Shown here: positions 1 through 9,776 of the stretch, piece by piece
Layout: every line of letters begins with the position of its first letter
Numbering within the stretch: position 1 is the stretch's first letter
NCBI GenBank assembly: GCA_020650975.1
Contig: JAIPMN010016606.1
Coordinates: forward strand, 1,967 to 34,156
Length of the DNA: 32,190 nucleotides
Direction: 5' to 3'
From: Apostichopus californicus
Taxonomy: Eukaryota; Echinodermata; Holothuroidea; Aspidochirotida; Stichopodidae
Made by a program: the position numbers and the translations under genes
Notes under the pieces: model-generated
Seen by the model: only the letters and a program-made list of their open reading frames with translations
Told to the model about the DNA's origin: nothing
Databases searched by the model: none

Positions 1-15
1 CCCCCCCCCCCCCCC
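1..15. repeat. C15 homopolymer at the window edge
   Basis: Fifteen Cs open the window. Long C or G runs also occur near 3043, 4040, 10097, 11778 and 20170, several of them inside or beside transposon relics. Confidence 0.6.
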
Positions 16-1375
16 ATACGCCTATGGTCCTACACTTGCCTACAAAATACAGAGTAGAGCAGATGCCAGCATAAACTTAAACAACAGCAATCCATCGAGC
101 TTGTTTCTAACTCCAACAAATGAGGAGAAGTTATTACGATTTCCATGTCATGGGGCTCGATGGGATCAAGCCTGGCATTAAATAAGAAAGTCATACATGT
201 TTTATCTAAACCTCTTACTTATATTATCAACAGGTCGCTTGAGACCGGTTTCGTTCCTGATCATATTAAAATAGCTAAAGTTATACCTATTTTCAAGAAA
301 GGCGATGCTATACCATTTTTGATAATTATCGCCCAGTTTCAATGTTAACATGTTTCTCAAAAATATTTAAAAGACTTGTCCACAATCGCCTTATATAGCT
401 TTATTACATGATGTGATGTTTTGTAAAAAGGACTTTACGGATTGCGGCCAAACCACTCCACTGAGTTAGCACTGGCTCACGCAGTAAATCATTTGAATAC
501 ATGCCTTAGATCAAAACAAACAAATCAAAATGTCCTTTACTTTTTAATATATATGTCAATGAAATAGCTAATTTTCAAATAGTAAAGTACATTTGTGCTC
601 TTTACAGACGATACTAGCATTTTCTTCACGGGTCACGATATCAGACTTTTAGAATATACCATCTGCAATGAATTAAACAACTTTCACGAGCTGTCAAATA
701 AATTAATGGAAACAAATTTGACGTTACTTAGTAGGTCTAGTTTTGGAAATGGATTGCGTGTTAATGACATTAATATAACCATGAAAGGTAAGGCACTGCA
801 AACGGTCGATCGTATTTAAGTTTCTACGTGTTATATGATTGACTGTATCCTTACATGGAAAGCTCATATTGACTCCGTTAGTGTGAAAGTTGCCCAAAGT
901 ACAGGTATCTTATCGAAATAAATACATTACTTACCGAAGAAAATCCTTCGTTCCCTTTACCTTACCCTAATGTTGCCTTATATTTCTTACTGTCTTCCAG
1001 TCTGGACCGGAACAAGTAATACACACCTGAACAGACTTATTATACTTCAAAAGAAGGCGGTCCGGCATAACTGTTCTGTAAACTGGATATGACCATACTA
1101 GCAACTTGTTTTCTCTCCCCGATCTGTTGCAATTCACCGATCTTATCCACGTTCAAGAAGCCATATATTTGCTTACCGAATTATTCACAACCTTGCTCCC
1201 ACATACTTTAAAAAATGTCTTCTCCTTAAACTGTGACACGCATGACCATAATACAAGGTAGTCTAGATGCCTCCGCTTACCACGTTTTAACACTAATACT
1301 TTAAAGCAAAGCTTTACGTGTACGAGCATCGTCATCTTGGAATAATCTTCCTTACTGAAATTTGTAACTGCAAAT
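16..1375 (+). pseudogene. Degenerate non-LTR retrotransposon (CR1/Jockey-type) reverse transcriptase
   Basis: Broken reading frames follow the order of a LINE reverse transcriptase: LFLTPTNEE, LSKPLTYIINRSLETGFVPD and KIAKVIPIFKKGDA (145-310), an RLVHNRL region near 370, and LALAHAVNHL-like sequence near 465. Then come FTDDTSIFFTG (about 600, with the catalytic Asp-Asp), ISYCLPVWTGTSNTHLNRL (about 975-1040), CDTHDHNTR (about 1232) and WNNLPTE-like sequence near 1338. Frameshifts, stops and a missing block between roughly 520 and 590 show it is dead. The 5' part is cut off by the window edge. Confidence 0.85.
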
Positions 1376-1389
1376 CACTATAAAATAAT

Positions 1390-2010
1390 AAAATAAATAA
1401 AATACCATATATTAAAGTGCTGTTATCATGAAATAAAACATGCTCTAGCGCACTGTACAAAAGAACCAATACCTGGAATATAATATTACCACAATTAAGA
1501 AAAACTAAAAGTAATAACAACAGCAATAAAAGTAAAAAAATGATATAAGACAGGGTTATAAACCACAATAAAGAACATAAAAATATAAATATACATAAAA
1601 CGGGCACAGTATCGTGAATAAAACAACGAAAAAGATTAATGCCCATATTCAAGCCTAAAAAGATAAGTTTTCAAATGCTTCTTAAAAGTGTCAATAGATG
1701 TGACATTTCTCAAGTGATGAGGAAGAGAATTCCAGAGTTTAGGACCTGCTGCACTGAACGAACAATCTCCATATGTGACTTTGTTAGTACGAGGAATGAC
1801 TATAGAGAAATATGACTTTGGGACCGTAATGCACTAGCTGGAGTGTATAGCGTTTCACCAAATCAGTCATATAACTCGGAGATTGATCATGAAGAATACA
1901 AAAAACGTGCAGAATGAGCTTGTAATTTATTAGGCGATGGCTATCCTGTTGTAAGAGCAAGACATATACTAAGCAATACATGACTACTTATTAATCAATT
2001 GGTTTATTGT
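1390..2010 (-). pseudogene. Second LINE relic: reverse-transcriptase C-terminus and 3'UTR
   Basis: On the minus strand KLILHVFCILHDQSPSYMTD (about 1920-1865) is followed, across frameshifts, by the CSFSAAGPKLWNSLPHHLRN segment (about 1765-1710) and TFKKHLKTYLFRLEYGH-like sequence ending near 1645. This is the standard tail of a CR1-like reverse transcriptase. An AT-rich stretch to about 1390 looks like its 3'UTR. It runs head-on into the plus-strand LINE relic. Confidence 0.75.
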
Positions 2011-2019
2011 TATTCCTTC

Positions 2020-3346
2020 ATACATTTCTCGTTCTCTTCTAATGTTCTTCTCGTTTCTTATTTACAAAAGGGAATTACCTGCCTGACAAGTCTGCAAAGG
2101 TTTTTAGATCACTTCCTTTCGTAACATAAATTTAACTTTCAATATTGACACATAATTTGAATATGTTAATATTATTGTAAGTTACGAAGAAAAAATATGA
2201 ATTGATATGAAAATAGTCATATATAAACATTTTGCTCATTTAGCTATACATATATTTGACAAGGGCGACACTGATTCTTTACTTCTTCAATCAAATGTGA
2301 TATGATCGATCTCGATGAAAACTTTTACCCCCCTGGAATTAGAATTGAACACCCCTTCCTAGCTCTCATCCCCTAACGACGGTGAATGACATTACCCCAG
2401 GTTATATGAAACCTAGTATTATCAAGGAAATCAGAATTTTAAGTTAAAGTTTGTTTTGATTTATTCTGTGGCCAAGAGAGGTTACTTTTAATGCCACATG
2501 ATTACCAGCAAGTTATCTTCTTCTTCTTTTTGTCGCTAGTTATTATTTAATAAGTTGGTAAAAAATACAAACACAAATGACTGATATTTCTCTCAAAATA
2601 AGTCTCTCAAAATGATACAGCTTCCGGGGCTTCGCTACCCTGGACCTTTATATGGATATTGAAATATATTCCAGAGCATTTTGTCTACTTTCTGGCACGT
2701 CTTTTTGTGCTTTGAGATTTCTAAAAAGAGAACAAGAAATATTTATTACAAATAACATAAAATGTATATCAAAATGTTACTGTTTCTCGGTGGGGGCTTT
2801 GACCCCTGGATCCCCTCTGGAGAACTAAAATACATGTCAGAAAGAAGGTTATCTCTTATCTCTGATTAATGAACTTTGTGCAAGATCGTTACGACAGAAC
2901 ATGAAACATCTGAACACGGTGCAGCTTCCGAAGGTTTCGTCCCCTGAACTCCTTTAAATTAAATGGTAAGTTCCTTCTATATGACATGCAGGTTTGTGTT
3001 TAAAAGTCGTTACGAGTGACAAGAACTGGAACTCTGGAATTGCCCCCCCCCCCCCGTCCCTCATCACTTACACATAAAGAGGGCGGTAATTCAATATTGC
3101 CAGGTCGAGCTAGGCTTACTTACGTACTGTGATTTTATAGATAAAGGTGATCAAAAGATCCGCTCCGAATAAATCGTTCCGAATAAATGTTTAATCTCTG
3201 AGTGACTAAAGCAGTGTACTAGTTTCTAATGATCATTGTAAGACAACTTAAAACGTTTACATTTATTTGTTATTTCAGTGATCGCCTATAAACGCATGCG
3301 AGTTTTAGACCCCAATATAAAAGTAACTGATGGCTAGTCCATGTTT
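2020..3346. other. Gene-free stretch
   Basis: AT-rich sequence between the LINE relics and the hAT element. Apart from the GCTTCCGGGG repeats and a C13 run near 3043, I see no gene, RNA or intact element. Confidence 0.5.
2600..2960. repeat. Three degenerate copies of a GCTTCCGGGGCTTCGCCCC-type repeat
   Basis: Similar GC-rich phrases recur about 150 bases apart: CAGCTTCCGGGGCTTCGC near 2618, GGGGGCTTTGACCCCTGGA near 2792 and GCAGCTTCCGAAGGTTTCG near 2922. The text between them is AT-rich and not clearly conserved. It looks like a diverged dispersed repeat. No coding frame was seen. Confidence 0.45.
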
Positions 3347-4238
3347 CACTAGAGCATGGTTGTCCAACCTACGGCCCGCGGGCCACAGTCCGGCCCGCCG
3401 CAGGGTTGCGTCCGGCCCGCCAGAGATGCTATACGGTGCGACATTTTAGTGAGCAGATTTATTGATAACAATTTGAAGCTATATAATCAATCATTCGAAC
3501 CTTCTGGGTCAAAAAAAAACTGCATACAGGTCAGTTTGTGTGACACTCTCTCTGTCCGCTACCAACCACTAGTCTTCTTAACAATTCGTATACGTAGATC
3601 GCTATCTAATACTGACGTCGAACCAGCTGGCTACACGAGCTACCGTCTACATTGGCTACCGTTCTTCCACTTGTCGGATTCAGCGTTGCCGGTTTTGTGT
3701 TTCATCGCGGAACGTGTGTTTCATACGTAGAAACACTTGTTTCGCAGTCATATGCGTGCAGAATGCCACCGTTTTCAGCAGTTTCTGTGCATACGAAAAT
3801 ACGTTTATCACATTTTAACGCACACAAACTGACAAAAGAGCCGCTGCGGTACAACATGCGATATCAGAGAATGCACGAAGTGAGCTTGGACAACAAACAG
3901 TTCAGGATTTTATACACGTGACGGCGCAACGCGCCATGCACTGACTTCACAGAGCTGTCGACAACAAGAAAGAAATTGGTAACCCCGACATGTGTTGTTT
4001 ATATTTTTCTGCTAGATACATTGGGGTTTGGTACGCAGCGGAGGGGGGGGGGGTGGGCGGCTGGACTTTATTCATCTGTTTTATCAGGAAGGAAAATAAA
4101 TCAGTGCGCTCCGCGCGCAGTGCTCACGTTTTGAAAAAAATCGAAAAATCGAGCTTAGGGCTCATGCGGCCCCCTCCTTCATCATAATCATTCCATGTGG
4201 CCCTCCTCTGCAAAAGGTTGGACAACCCTGCACTATAG
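3347..4238 (+). mobile_element. Short non-autonomous hAT transposon with 8-bp target duplication
   Basis: The element body is 3355-4230 (876 bp). Its left end is CATGGTTGTCCAACC. Its right end, read inward on the minus strand, is CAGGGTTGTCCAACC. The flanks are CACTAGAG (3347-3354) and CACTATAG (4231-4238), an 8-bp target duplication differing at one base. TIRs of CAGGGNTGTCCAACC type with 8-bp duplications are hallmarks of the hAT superfamily. The GC-rich GGCCCGCGGGCC text just inside the left end is also typical. Open frames inside (3356-3730 and 3652-3921) show no transposase similarity that I recognise. Confidence 0.85.
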
Positions 4239-4239
4239 T

Positions 4240-5110
4240 GTGCAAACTGCACAGGTACGTTCATTTCCGCTGGTGTACGTTTCGCACGGTAAACCCCCTC
4301 CAATGTGAGAGCACCTCGCCTCTACCACTGTTAGTCGACCACTATTAACGTTAGCGGCACCTTCAGATACTGCCACCGGTTGGGAGTTTTATCCATACAA
4401 AATAACTGAGACTTGCGGTGGACCGCATGGGACCGTTCAGCCATCAAGCAGCTTTTAGATTCAAGGATCCACTCATCAGAGGGGCATGTTTGCTTCCTTG
4501 GGACCATAAGGTGGGAGAACCGGCCAGTGGCTTTGCAAACTGCACATGAAACATCATGTAAGTAGAAACCTTGGTGTAAAGTGGGAAGTCAGAGATCTAA
4601 TATTCCACACTGAAGAGGAACGCTCGGACACCTCCCTCAAGAGGCAACGGAATTATCAAATTCAGGATCAGTCGGGACACAGAGAATATTAGAACCTGCA
4701 CCAGCAAGGTCTCGGTGCCTGGAACCGGCGGCGATTCCTGATAATATACAGATCCGATTTGGGAAATAATACTAGTTAAAACTCTTACAACAAACTTCTT
4801 TGTGCATAACTAAAGAGTATAGAATGTGTCACTATATATAGTTTATGTAGGAAGTAAGAAAAACAAAGTTAAGATAAAGATATCATAGTGTCTGTGTACT
4901 TGAATTTATAACGGTCATATGAGAAAACCCAATCAAGGTATTAATAAAATAATTTTTTTTTTTTCAATTTGTTTTGGGTTCTGTTCCGGAAATATGGAAA
5001 TCATAAACTCAGACATCTATGCAATTTCTTTTAAAAATAAATAAGAATAAGACGAAATACTTAGTTCCTGTCTTCTAATCGCACGGCTCCTAATCTTACC
5101 ACTTATCTAA
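4240..5110. other. Gene-free stretch
   Basis: The first 500 bases are less AT-rich than their surroundings; the rest is AT-rich with a T14 run near 4951. I found no open frame with recognisable content and no clear repeat boundary. Confidence 0.4.
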
Positions 5111-5159
5111 CCCTTTACTCCTAGAAGAATTCCTGAACCCTCATAACTTTTTGAATTGC

Positions 5160-5345
5160 CATTTTCGCAGGTGCGGTGACAACCCGATGGCGCTCGTTCA
5201 TCTTAAACCAAGCAGTCCTTTCGACACAACTGACGAAACTATGGCTTTCACGACCAGAAGGATAACGGTGCCTTCGGGGCCTCGGACCGAATGGCGCACC
5301 GGTTTTGAACTGGTAGACCACTCCACCTCTGCATTAAAGCAATGG
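5160..5345 (-). repeat. Candidate tRNA-derived SINE (copy 1)
   Basis: The minus strand reads GGTGGAGTGGTCTACC, then AGTTCAAAACC (close to a B box), then GGTGCGCC and CCGAAGGCACCG. The same order of words occurs at 17210-17450 in the same orientation. The GC-rich head with a B-box-like word suggests a tRNA-derived SINE. The gap between the putative A and B boxes is shorter than normal, so the tRNA origin is tentative. Confidence 0.35.
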
Positions 5346-5401
5346 AGATCTTTAAATTTGGTACTGTCTTGCTTTCTGTTTTATCATTCCATTTCAGCTC
5401 A

Positions 5402-5770
5402 TTAAAGGCATTGAAGACTCGCCCCAAACCGCGTGCGGCCATCTGAAAAAGTTAACTTTCTGTTGCTTGCAAGTGACGTTTTGTTCGTGTCGCTTCAAAA
5501 TGCAGACAGAAATGAAACGGTATACCTTGTTATCTTTAGCTGGACCTGAGATGTCCATCGCTGTATTGTTTATACACTGTGCTGTGGGTATTGACCGCAA
5601 CTCTATGTACTGACTGTGCACTAGTGTCTTATTACCGGCGGTAGCAAGCTGTGTGTGTATTTTCTGGGATCGATGGGTGGTGTCTAACACTTCTGTTACA
5701 CCTCATTCGAAACTAGGTCATATAACCGTTATAAGACCTTTCGTTTTGCGCGAGTCTTCACACCCTTTAA
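5402..5770. mobile_element. piggyBac-like MITE, copy 1 (TTAA ends)
   Basis: The element begins TTAAAGGCATTGAAGACTCG and ends in the inverted counterpart CGAGTCTTCACACCCTTTAA. Flanking TTAA on both sides fits the TTAA target of piggyBac-type (or Kolobok) elements. The inner TIR word GAAGACTCGC is exact on both sides. A near-identical copy lies in the same orientation at 24770-25139. No transposase is inside. Confidence 0.8.
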
Positions 5771-6600
5771 GCACCACACTTTTATATTTTTCCTACACGT
5801 ACCACTGTACTCTAATTCAGACTGATGTAAACATTTCAACGTACTCTATGACAACCAGGTTTAACTCGCACGATTTTACATCTGTCACCCGCTATGCTTG
5901 CGTGATATCTACAAATCTAGAGGGACAAGTAAGTGACTCGATATCTGTAAGATATTTTAAAATGGCCGGAGTAATTCTTTCCCAGTTTCCCTTCAAATCA
6001 GCAAGTTTGAAAATATTTGTAGGGTAACTGACTTTCAGTTACTTCAATATCTTGACAAAAAGTTTAGAGTTGAAATCTTAATCATGTATTTTGTCGGGTT
6101 GCTAACATTTTACTACATGACATCTCGACAACAAACAAGAGAAATGGGTGTGGCTCTGTTACTTTTAACTGTGTTGACTTGTCAAGTTACCATCTATAAA
6201 GATGATACAATTGACAAGAATGGATCAATTTTTTGGATATCGTGCTATACAAACATAGTAGTGTACTTCTCGTCCCTCCAAGACCACCATAGGATTTCGA
6301 TTTAGTTTTGGATATACCCATTGCGTATAGTTGTACTCTTTGAAGTTTTCAACGGGCATTTGATACGCTGTAGGGAACCTTCTACTCCCACTCCTTGATG
6401 TGTATACGATTCAGTGAATTAAGTCAACAGCTTGGGCCAAGATAACTCAATGTGATCATGGTCAAGTTGAAGCCGAACCCTCACTTTCATTATATGTTGC
6501 CAAAACAATGAGGTCCAGCGCTTGGTATGAGGCTTTAGAAGGTTGTGCAATTGGAAATACGAAACCGGACAATTTCCTGCATCTTTGTTTCAATTCCTAC
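5771..6600. other. Gene-free stretch
   Basis: Short plus-strand frames (the ones crossing 5770-6027, and 6084-6305) show no known family. I see no splice-supported exon or RNA gene. Confidence 0.4.
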
Positions 6601-7275
6601 TTCTCTCCTTGTTCCTACGTACCCCTTCCTTCAACCTCCCTTAATATCCTTTCCCCGCCTGTCCCCTATTATCCCATAATATCCCTTCATATCCACTCCC
6701 ATCCACTCCTATCCCCTCCCATCCCACTGTCCCCGCCTATCCCCTCATAACCTCGGCTATCCTACTATCCCCTCCTATCCATGTATATCCTCGCCTATCC
6801 CCCCATAACCTCGGCTACCCCTTCATTGCCACTCCTTTCCCCTACTATCCACTCCTACCCATTCCTATCCCCTCCTTTCTACTCCTATCAACTCCCCTCT
6901 TATCCCTCCTATCCACTCCTATCCCCTCATATCCCATCATATCAACTCCTATCACCTCATATCCCCGTCTATCCTCGCCTATCCCCCTTAGATCCTCGGC
7001 TATCCCTTCATATCTACTCCTAACTCCTCCTATCCACTCCGAATCATTCATATCCCCTCCTATCCACTCCTATCCACTCCTATCAACTCCTATCCCCTTT
7101 ATATCCCCTCATATTCTCTCATATCCACTCCTATCCCCTCCTGTTCCACTATCCCTGCCTATCCCCCATATCCTCGGCTATCCCTTCATATCCACTCCTT
7201 TCCCCTCCTATCCACTCCAATCCCCTCATATCCCATCATATCCACTCTTATCCATTTCTATCCCCTCCACTTCTA
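6600..7275. repeat. Pyrimidine-rich minisatellite with units like TATCCACTCC
   Basis: About 675 bases of degenerate tandem units of roughly 10 bases (TATCCCCTCC, TATCCACTCC, TATCCCATCA). The plus strand is almost entirely C, T and A. Apparent frames rich in Pro and Ser are by-products of the repeat. Confidence 0.85.
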
Positions 7276-7307
7276 GGTTCATGTGAGGTAGATGTTTTCT
7301 TCGTGAA

Positions 7308-7356
7308 AATAATATTAATAATATAATATATTATATAATAATATATTATATAATAC
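7308..7356. repeat. AT-only palindromic patch
   Basis: Runs of ATAATATATTATATAATA form a self-complementary block just after the pyrimidine array. It could form a hairpin or cruciform. Confidence 0.6.
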
Positions 7357-9383
7357 GAAGAATTACAAGGGAATGAATGATATATAACATAAACAAAAAA
7401 GGTACGGTTCATGATGTCAAAATTATATATAATTATTTTTCTTGGTATTTATTTCATTACTGCCACTAATTGCTTATTATTTTTAATTACATATTTTGGT
7501 TTATAAACTTATCCCATAAAAAAATACCTGCGTGAATGCAAAAGAAATTAAAAGCAAGGCTCACCAAAAGTAACATTCCCTTGTAACAGAAAATAGGTCA
7601 TAATACACCTACTGAAACCAATTTTATTTCGTTATTCAACGTCTTCTAATAAGCAAGAAAATAAATTGTTTGGCACTGTTGCCAACTGGATCCTACGGTG
7701 GTCCTGAAGGAACACACGAGTTGTAGACTTTGCTGTGTTAGTATCATGCGAAAAACTCGGCATAAATATGATATTTGACGCGCAATTTTTCGTCCATATG
7801 TGAGAGTAACTTCCAGCGTAACTTTTCAACTCGACAAACTACGTATTTTTGACGTGTTTTCAAGTTTACTGCAACGCAGCAACTCGAAAAGTAGATCTAT
7901 CAAATTTCTCGAGATGTCACTTTGTACATACTCGCTCGTCCCTTCAGAACCACCGTCTAATCAATATGCAGCTTAGAAGTTATCAGGACTACATCTTATT
8001 GTGTCTACGCCTTGATACAGTGTAGATACTAAACGGAGCTCTAAAGCGTTTCCACATTTGTGTGCGATATTATTATCGATCAATGGGGAACCTGCAAAAA
8101 TAACCCGCTACTTCAAATCGTTAAAATCGATTGATTGTTATCCATAATATCGACTGAGATGCTACAATAATTTGTAAAATATTACACGGCTTGATAAGAA
8201 TGAACGCAAAGTGTACAAACTAATGCAAAAGACATGGCAACTTAATACTAAAAACAAACAGGTGCTCAGAACAACGTTATAGGGTATATAAGCATACAAA
8301 ATACTAAGTTCCCTTCTTAATAACCACCCTTGGAAAAAACCTACGCCAAAACTGTCACCAAATTATCGATAAGTTTTAATGACGATTCACCAGTCTCAAA
8401 AGAACAGATCTTAGCCAACATATCGATCTATATATGATCTAACCATTGAATACAGGAGTGAAAAGTATATATTTACAGAAATATCAAAGAATGTGAAAGT
8501 AGCAGATAAAGGAAAAACATAGCACTAATACTGAAGTAAAACAAATTCTTTGAATTGCAAAATGTTAAGCTTTCTAATAAACGATGAAGAAAGTTAGTTA
8601 GTGAGTAATACGACTTACTTACTAATAATAGATGCCATGCATAAATTATCGTTCCAGATTATCAGTCACATATTTGTAAGGGAGCACAAACCCATCCACC
8701 ATTTTTAGGTTTATATCATAGGGATCTTTGTGAAGATAAACTCCACCAAACAGCTGAGGTACCTCTGTCTCCGTTTGGGAGTTATCTCAGCTGATATGTA
8801 GTATCTTGAAGCTGTTATTTATTATACTGTGGTGTCATAATACTATATGTAGGCATGCATTTCATCTTTAAATATTTGCAAGGTGAAATGTTGACAAATT
8901 TCACCCAGAAACCAATACCTTCCTTGGGTTATTTAACCAGCCTTTAATATATTAGATTCAGCAATTCCAATAACCATTGCATATCCAATATCGAAAATAA
9001 ACAATGGAAATAAACAAATGTGAAGCACATGTGGGTCGATGATGTCATATTTAGACTTTATCAAGTCTTCAACCTTGTATGTGAAGAAACATTACATCCT
9101 TGATATCTTCTAAACGAAATCTTCAAAAATTCTTCAGCTTCTTGTTGCATGATGGTTGGTGTTTGTCTAGTTTTGTAAAAAAAAAATGCCCGAGAATGTG
9201 TGAATAGCAGTTATTTGAAATACAGATGGAAAAATATGATTAATGTTAATTCCCAGGTTATTATTAAAATAATATTTTAAAAAATCCCACTTATTTGTTG
9301 GAGTTTTCAGTTGTATTGTTATGCAATTATTAAGAATACACTATGAATGGAAAACATGTATACTGCAAGAAAAAAAACAATGG
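7357..9383. other. Gene-free stretch downstream of the MICAL-like gene
   Basis: AT-rich intergenic DNA. A minus-strand open frame at 7632-7829 resembles nothing I know. Only the dispersed repeat at 8678-8852 stands out. Confidence 0.4.
8678..8852 (+). repeat. Dispersed repeat, copy A
   Basis: Shares GATCTTTGTGA, CCAAACAGCT, TTTGGGAG and TGTCATA, in order and spacing, with 11417-11600. The common start resembles AAAGGNANTACAAACCCA. It is probably an old non-autonomous element; the superfamily is unknown. Confidence 0.5.
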
Positions 9384-9389
9384 TTTATT
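9384..9389 (-). terminator. Candidate polyadenylation signal AATAAA
   Basis: The plus strand reads TTTATT, so the minus strand reads AATAAA about 310 bases past the TGA of the MICAL-like gene. It is a plausible cleavage signal, but AATAAA is common in AT-rich DNA. Confidence 0.4.
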
Positions 9390-9700
9390 TGTTCTGAACA
9401 CGATCATTGCCATGCAAGGTTTCATATTCTCCCTTATCCTGTAACAAAATGACATGTGTTCATGTTGAGAATCAAGTTCCGTTATACTTATCATGAAAAC
9501 AATAATAACATTACTTTACGAGTTCCTGCAATTGAATACAGAGTGATATGGACAAATCCCTTCTTCAGCTCGCGTTTTCTTATTACATTTTGGTTTGCTC
9601 TCTTGTTTTTTGCTTTCTTTTTTTCTTTTTGCTGTTGAAGTTTTAAGCTTTACTTGACATTCAAATTGAATGACGTCATCATTTATGAAGTAAGATTACG

Positions 9701-9776
9701 TCACTCCTCTCTTTCTTTTTTCTCTTTCTGATGCACGTCAACTTCGACATCTACTTCCTTCTCAGTTGACGCTGCC
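9701..9776 (-). CDS. Coding exon 12: terminal exon
   Basis: Lys666 (completed here) and residues 667-690, AASTEKEVDVEVDVHQKEKK followed by REEE-like acidic/basic residues, then TGA at 9703-9701. The acceptor is TTATTTCCGTAG and phase 2 fits exon 11. A minus-strand AATAAA about 310 bases downstream could end the mRNA. Confidence 0.7.

Noticed and set aside
1332..1652. Minus-strand 106-codon Leu/Ile-rich frame as a membrane protein
   Set aside because: It is the AT-rich 3'UTR of a LINE relic translated by chance.
3356..3921. Open frames of 124 and 89 codons inside the hAT element
   Set aside because: The first begins within the terminal repeat itself, and neither shows transposase motifs.
6084..6305. 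73-codon plus-strand frame
   Set aside because: Its length is expected by chance, with no motif or splice support.
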